Below, piece by piece: positions 59,885 through 64,000 of a DNA stretch of 64,000 nucleotides. Numbering within the stretch: position 1 is the first letter of the stretch; each line of letters opens with the position of its first letter. This stretch comes from Comamonadaceae bacterium. Lineage in GTDB: Bacteria; Pseudomonadota; Gammaproteobacteria; Burkholderiales; Burkholderiaceae_C. Location of the stretch: NCBI GenBank assembly GCA_947375135.1, contig CANCER010000007.1:62001-126000 (forward strand), in the 5' to 3' direction. The notes below the pieces were generated by a model. That model did not search any database. It had not been told where the DNA came from and was given only the letters and a program-made list of their open reading frames with translations. The position numbers and the translations under genes are program-made.

Positions 59885-62584
59885 GTGAACATCCCGCGTC
59901 GCGCCCTTTTTGGCAAACTCAATACCGATCTGTTCCGTGCCATTGAATCTGCGACTGCCTTCGCCAAGCTGCGTGGCAATCCGTATGTGGAAATGGTCCA
60001 CTGGTTGCACCAGATCTGGCAGATCTCCGGCAATGATTTCCATCGCATCGCGGTGCATTACGGTGTGGATGCGGCACAGGTCGAGAAGGATCTGACCATC
60101 GCGCTGGCGCAGTTGCCCGGGGGCGCCAGCGGCATCAATGACTTCAGCCACCTGATCGAAGCGTCCATCGAGCGCGCCTGGGTTTTTTCCAGTTTGTCGA
60201 TGGGCGATAAAAGCATTCGCGGTGCGTGGTTGCTGGCTGCGCTGGTACAGACGCCCGATTTGCGACGCGTGCTGCTGGGTATCTCCGCTACGTTTCAAAA
60301 GATCCCCCCGCTGCAGGTGGGTGACGACTTCCCGCTCATCATTGCAGGCTCCAAAGAAGACACCTCCGCTGCGCACGAGGCTACGGATATGCCCGCAACC
60401 ATACCGGGCGAGGCCAGCGGCGCACTGGAGCCGCTTCAAGACGGCAAGTCGGCCCTGGCGAAGTACTGTTCTGACCTGACGGCATTGGCACGCGACGGGC
60501 ACATCGACCCGGTGATCGGACGTGAGCACGAAATCCGCACCATGGTGGACATCCTGCTACGCCGGCGCCAGAACAACCCGCTGCTCACTGGCGAGGCTGG
60601 TGTGGGTAAGACCGCTGTTGTAGAGGGATTGGCGCTAGCCATCGTAGCCAGGAAGGTTCCGCCCAACTTGCAGAACGTGCGCATGCTCAATCTGGACGTT
60701 GGCGCATTGCTGGCCGGTGCCAGTATGCGGGGCGAATTTGAATCCCGTCTGAAGGCTGTGCTGAAAGAGGCCAGTGAGTCCCCGCAGCCGGTCATCCTGT
60801 TTGTGGACGAGGTGCACACGCTGGTAGGCGCCGGCGGTCCGGCAGGCATCGGCGATGCAGCCAATTTGTTCAAACCTGCGTTGGCCCGTGGGGCCTTGCG
60901 CACGATTGGGGCTACCACCTGGTCGGAGTATAAAAAACACATCGAAAAGGATCCGGCCCTGACGCGGCGCTTTCAGGTGCTGCAGGTTCTGGAACCTGAG
61001 GAAGCCGCCGCCATTGCGATGGTGCGCGGCCTGGTGCCCGCATTTGCCAAGCACCATGGTGTCACCATTCTGGATGAGGCGGTGCGCGCTGCAGTGACCT
61101 TGTCGCACCGCTACATACCGGCACGTCAGTTGCCGGACAAGGCCATCAGCTTGTTGGACACGGCGTGCGCGCGCGTTGCTATGTCCTTGCATGCGCCCTC
61201 GCGTGAGCTTGAAGACGTGAATGCGCGGCTTGCCGCCTTGGAATGTGAAAGTGCTTTGCTTTCCCAAGAGGCAGCCATGGGAAAGGAACGCAGCTTAGTG
61301 ATTGCGGCCCTGGATGCGCAGTTGGCTGAACTCGAAGAGAGCCAATCGGCCCAGACACAGGCCGCCGCCGCGGAGCGGGAATTGAGCGCTGCCATCCTGA
61401 ACAAGCGTGAGCAATTGCAGCACGTGCAGGATGAGGGAGAAAAGCAGCTGCTGACGCAGATCCTGCAGCGACTGGAGCGTGAATTTGCCACACTCCAAGG
61501 AGACAGCCCTCGTATCCATATTGAGGTGGAAGCCAGAGTCGTGGCTTCCATCGTGGCCGACTGGACTGGTATTCCTGTGGGCCGCATGGTACGTGATGAG
61601 GTGGCGGCAGTGATGTCGCTGGACAGCCAATTGCGCAAGCGTGTGGTCGGGCAGGACCCAGCGCTTGCCGTTATCGCCGAACGTGTAAAAACCGCCAAGG
61701 CCAAGCTCAGCGATCCCAATAAACCGCTGGGAACTTTTCTGCTGGTCGGGCCTTCAGGCGTAGGCAAGACCGAGACTGCGCTGGCGCTGGCTCAGGCCGT
61801 CTATGGGGGCGAGCACAACCTCATCAGCATCAATATGAGCGAGTACCAGGAGGCGCACACGGTCTCCAGCCTGAAGGGCGCGCCCCCCGGGTATGTGGGT
61901 TATGGCGAGGGTGGCGTTCTCACCGAGGCCGTGCGTCGCAGGCCCTATAGCGTCATCCTGCTGGATGAAGTGGAGAAAGCCCACCCCGATGTGCATGAGG
62001 TGTTCTACCAGGTATTTGACAAAGGCTGGATGGAAGACGGCGAAGGCAGAGTCATTGACTTCAAGAACACATTGATTCTGCTCACCAGCAATACCGGCTC
62101 GGAGGTCATCAGCAATTTGTGCGAAGACCCGGCGCTGGCACCGGACGCCACCGCTTTGGTGGAGGCCTTGCAGCCCGAGTTGCGCAAGGTCTTCCCTGCG
62201 GCCTTCTTGGGTCGTTTGACCATTGTGCCCTACCTGCCCCTGCCCAGTCATTTGCTGGAAGCCATTGTCGGCTTGCAACTGCAAAAAGTGGTGGCTCGCA
62301 TGCAGGAACAGCATGGCATTGCCCTCGACTGCACGCCTGCTGCCATTGCACACATCGTGAGCCAATGTGGCACGCATGAGACCGGCGCCCGGCGCATCAG
62401 CCAGTTCATCGAGCAAAACGTGCTGGCGCAACTCGCGCAATGTTGGCTGCAAGCCATGCAAGACCACATTGTGCTGCGCAAGGTGGTCTTGCAGGCCGAG
62501 TCGGAGCTCTTGCAGCGGCCCCAGACCCATCTGCCGCTTGCCTCCAAAGCGGGCCTGCATTTGCAACTGTTTGGGGAGGAGTGA
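59885..62584 (+). CDS. tssH: Type VI secretion ATPase ClpV (TssH)
   Basis: GTG 59885 is chosen because GGGAG lies 8 bases upstream and the protein then starts VNIPRRALFGKLN, the usual ClpV beginning; 899 aa. An N-terminal ClpN domain (1-150) is followed by AAA+ domain 1 (Walker A GEAGVGKT from 236), a coiled middle region (about 420-530) and AAA+ domain 2 (GPSGVGKT from 622, 'VILLDEVEKAH'). ClpV recycles the contracted TssB-TssC sheath. It leads directly into tssB and tssC, so this is the start of a T6SS operon continuing past the window. Confidence 0.95.
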   Translation: MNIPRRALFGKLNTDLFRAIESATAFAKLRGNPYVEMVHWLHQIWQISGNDFHRIAVHYGVDAAQVEKDLTIALAQLPGGASGINDFSHLIEASIERAWVFSSLSMGDKSIRGAWLLAALVQTPDLRRVLLGISATFQKIPPLQVGDDFPLIIAGSKEDTSAAHEATDMPATIPGEASGALEPLQDGKSALAKYCSDLTALARDGHIDPVIGREHEIRTMVDILLRRRQNNPLLTGEAGVGKTAVVEGLALAIVARKVPPNLQNVRMLNLDVGALLAGASMRGEFESRLKAVLKEASESPQPVILFVDEVHTLVGAGGPAGIGDAANLFKPALARGALRTIGATTWSEYKKHIEKDPALTRRFQVLQVLEPEEAAAIAMVRGLVPAFAKHHGVTILDEAVRAAVTLSHRYIPARQLPDKAISLLDTACARVAMSLHAPSRELEDVNARLAALECESALLSQEAAMGKERSLVIAALDAQLAELEESQSAQTQAAAAERELSAAILNKREQLQHVQDEGEKQLLTQILQRLEREFATLQGDSPRIHIEVEARVVASIVADWTGIPVGRMVRDEVAAVMSLDSQLRKRVVGQDPALAVIAERVKTAKAKLSDPNKPLGTFLLVGPSGVGKTETALALAQAVYGGEHNLISINMSEYQEAHTVSSLKGAPPGYVGYGEGGVLTEAVRRRPYSVILLDEVEKAHPDVHEVFYQVFDKGWMEDGEGRVIDFKNTLILLTSNTGSEVISNLCEDPALAPDATALVEALQPELRKVFPAAFLGRLTIVPYLPLPSHLLEAIVGLQLQKVVARMQEQHGIALDCTPAAIAHIVSQCGTHETGARRISQFIEQNVLAQLAQCWLQAMQDHIVLRKVVLQAESELLQRPQTHLPLASKAGLHLQLFGEE

Positions 62585-62588
62585 AGCC

Positions 62589-62714
62589 ATGCCTGCATTC
62601 CTCCCAATCGTTCACCTTCGTCAGGCGCGCGCAATCGTGCATGGCGCTATTCAACCGACCGGGATGGGTGGTCCGGTCACTCTGTTTCTCATCAACCTGA
62701 AGGAATCCCTATGA
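62589..62714 (+). CDS. Possible 41-aa peptide between tssH and tssB
   Basis: ATG 62589 lies 2 bases after the tssH stop and has a very strong ribosome site (GGAGGAG) inside the end of tssH. The 41-codon frame ends in the tssB start (ATGA overlap). The peptide (MPAFLPIVHLRQARAIVHGA onward) matches no known family. It may be a coupling leader for tssB translation or a small T6SS protein, or simply an open frame. Confidence 0.3.
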   Translation: MPAFLPIVHLRQARAIVHGAIQPTGMGGPVTLFLINLKESL

Positions 62715-63223
62715 GTGCCAGCAACAGCAGTCAAAAGTTCATTGCGCGCAACCGTGCTCCACGCGTGCAAATTGAATATGACGTGGAAATTTACGGTAGC
62801 GAAAAGAAGATCGAGCTACCTTTCGTGATGGGTGTACTGGCCGACCTGTCGGGCAAGCCTCTCGAACCGCTGCCCGGTGTGGACGAGCGCAAATTCCTCG
62901 AAATTGACATCGACAATTTTGACGAACGCATGAAAGCTATCGCACCGCGCGTCGCGTTTAGTGTGCCCAACACACTCACCGGCGCCGGCCATGTCATGGT
63001 CGACATTACGTTCGAGAGCATGGACGACTTCTCTCCCGCCGCAGTGGCCAACAAGGTCGATGCGCTCAAGCAACTGCTGGACGCACGCACCCAACTCTCC
63101 AACCTGCAGACGTACATGGATGGCAAGGCCGGAGCAGAAGACCTGGTGCGCAAGCTGCTGTCGGATCCGGCGCTGATGAAGTCGTTGGCGGCGACCCCAA
63201 AACCTGCTGCCCTGAACTCCTGA
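62711..63223 (+). CDS. tssB: Type VI secretion sheath small subunit TssB (VipA)
   Basis: ATG 62711 has AAGGA 6 bases upstream; 170 aa. The typical TssB sequence is clear: 'SQKFIARNRAPRVQIEYDVEIYGSEKKIELPFVMGVLADLSG' and 'FLEIDIDNFDERMKAIAPRVAF'. TssB pairs with TssC to build the contractile sheath that fires the Hcp tube. Confidence 0.96.
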   Translation: MSASNSSQKFIARNRAPRVQIEYDVEIYGSEKKIELPFVMGVLADLSGKPLEPLPGVDERKFLEIDIDNFDERMKAIAPRVAFSVPNTLTGAGHVMVDITFESMDDFSPAAVANKVDALKQLLDARTQLSNLQTYMDGKAGAEDLVRKLLSDPALMKSLAATPKPAALNS

Positions 63224-63273
63224 TTCCCTATCGCATCACCTTTTACCTTCAACAAGACTAAGGAATTTCATCC

Positions 63274-64000
63274 ATGGAAACCCAATCAGCTGTCACTGGC
63301 GGTGCAACCCAGTTTTCTGATCCCAGTGTCTTTACGGGTCTGCTGGACCGTGAATTCAAACCCAAAGGTGATCAACAGCGCGAAGCCGTAGAAGCCGCTG
63401 TTCGCACCCTGGCAGAGCAGGCGCTGGGCAACACCGTCACGATGAGTGACGACGCCTACGCCAGCATCGAAGCCATCATTGCGGAGATAGACCATAAGCT
63501 CACCGCGCAGATCAACCTGATCCTGCACCACGAAGACTTTCAGCGTCTCGAATCCGCCTGGCGCGGGCTGGACCACCTGGTGTCCAACACCGAAACCGAC
63601 GAGATGCTGAAGATCCGCTTCATGGACATCAGCAAGGTCGAGCTGCGTCGCACCATGCGCCGTTTCAAGGGCGTGGCATGGGACCAGAGCCCGTTGTTCA
63701 AGCGCCTGTACGAAGAAGAATACGGTCAACTCGGTGGCGAGCCCTATGGCTGCCTGGTGGCTGACTACTACTTTGACCATACGCCGCCTGATGTGGAGTT
63801 ACTGGGTGCCATGGCCAAGATCGCCTCGGCTGCCCACGCCCCCTTCATTGCCGGTGCTGCACCCAGCAATCTGCAAATGGATTCCTGGCAAGAGTTGGCC
63901 AATCCCCGCGACCTGGCCAAGATCACCGGCAACCTGGAGCACGCCGCCTGGAACTCGCTGCGCGCGACCGAAGACGCGCGCTACGTCGGCCTGTGCATGC
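63274..64000 (+). CDS. tssC: Type VI secretion sheath large subunit TssC (VipB), 3' end outside window
   Basis: ATG 63274 has TAAGGAA upstream. The first 242 codons are present and read through the window end. 'LILHHEDFQRLESAWRGLDHLVSNTETDEMLKIRFMDISKVEL' and 'PLFKRLYEEEYGQLGGEPYGCLVADYYFDH' are strongly TssC. The complete protein should be about 495 residues. It lies 50 bases behind tssB. Confidence 0.96.
   Translation, partial: METQSAVTGGATQFSDPSVFTGLLDREFKPKGDQQREAVEAAVRTLAEQALGNTVTMSDDAYASIEAIIAEIDHKLTAQINLILHHEDFQRLESAWRGLDHLVSNTETDEMLKIRFMDISKVELRRTMRRFKGVAWDQSPLFKRLYEEEYGQLGGEPYGCLVADYYFDHTPPDVELLGAMAKIASAAHAPFIAGAAPSNLQMDSWQELANPRDLAKITGNLEHAAWNSLRATEDARYVGLCM

Noticed and set aside
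1-64000. CRISPR arrays, tRNA/rRNA genes, insertion sequences, phage
   Set aside because: I saw no regularly spaced direct repeats, tRNA-like cloverleaf sequences, transposase or integrase frames in the window.

Overview
The window is high-GC and densely coded. It looks like a chromosomal segment of a betaproteobacterium, most likely Burkholderiales/Comamonadaceae (Rhodoferax- or Polaromonas-like). This rests on gene content and protein style (monomeric NADP isocitrate dehydrogenase, thiOSGE behind a TPP riboswitch, NsrR-NnrS, DUF3141 protein, Burkholderiales-type T6SS); no rRNA or tRNA gene is present to confirm it.

Layout. 1-3.8 kb: end of an Fnr-type regulator, a 47-aa membrane protein, a perfect FNR box, a thioredoxin-fused double ArsA ATPase and an FKBP isomerase. 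3.8-9.7 kb: a signalling block with BLUF photoreceptor, HTH-receiver protein, stand-alone receiver, receiver-EAL phosphodiesterase and a hybrid histidine kinase with HPt. 9.7-10.9 kb: [2Fe-2S] ferredoxin, an apparent glgC relic, an acidic protein and hpf.

11-31.7 kb is the most interesting part. It holds a PQQ alcohol dehydrogenase carrying the extra Asp of lanthanide-dependent enzymes, two c-type cytochromes (one PedF-like), a MoxJ/XoxJ-like binding protein and homologues of all four components of the PedA1A2BC lanthanide-uptake ABC system. It also holds a TonB-dependent receptor and a NosR-like flavo-iron-sulfur membrane protein with its ApbE flavin transferase. The parts sit in two blocks separated by icd, a YHS protein and a decayed transglutaminase gene. 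Five sites matching sigma-54 promoters (-24/-12) lie in front of these blocks. TGTNACA heptamers lie near the promoters, and an AcoR-like sigma-54 activator with intact GAFTGA is encoded in the middle. I read this as one regulon for lanthanide uptake and lanthanide/PQQ-dependent alcohol oxidation.

31.8-34.8 kb: TPP riboswitch and thiOSGE. 35-36 kb: DUF4236 protein and the remains of a toxin-antitoxin pair cut by the regulatory region of a sugar island. 36.1-45.5 kb: ABC sugar importer, two Gfo/Idh/MocA dehydrogenases, two sugar-isomerase-like TIM barrels, an ABM-domain protein and a LacI repressor, preceded by two exactly inverted operator copies. 45.7-50.7 kb: a NodT-type outer-membrane lipoprotein next to the remnant of its RND pump, then an SsuABC-like importer with an unknown secreted protein. 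51-53.6 kb: cupin, NsrR with palindromic operators, a Cys-tail small protein and NnrS. 53.8-59.2 kb: double-Cache secreted protein, DUF3141 PHA-synthase-like protein and a CoA-transferase. 59.9 kb to the end: start of a type VI secretion cluster (clpV, tssB, tssC).
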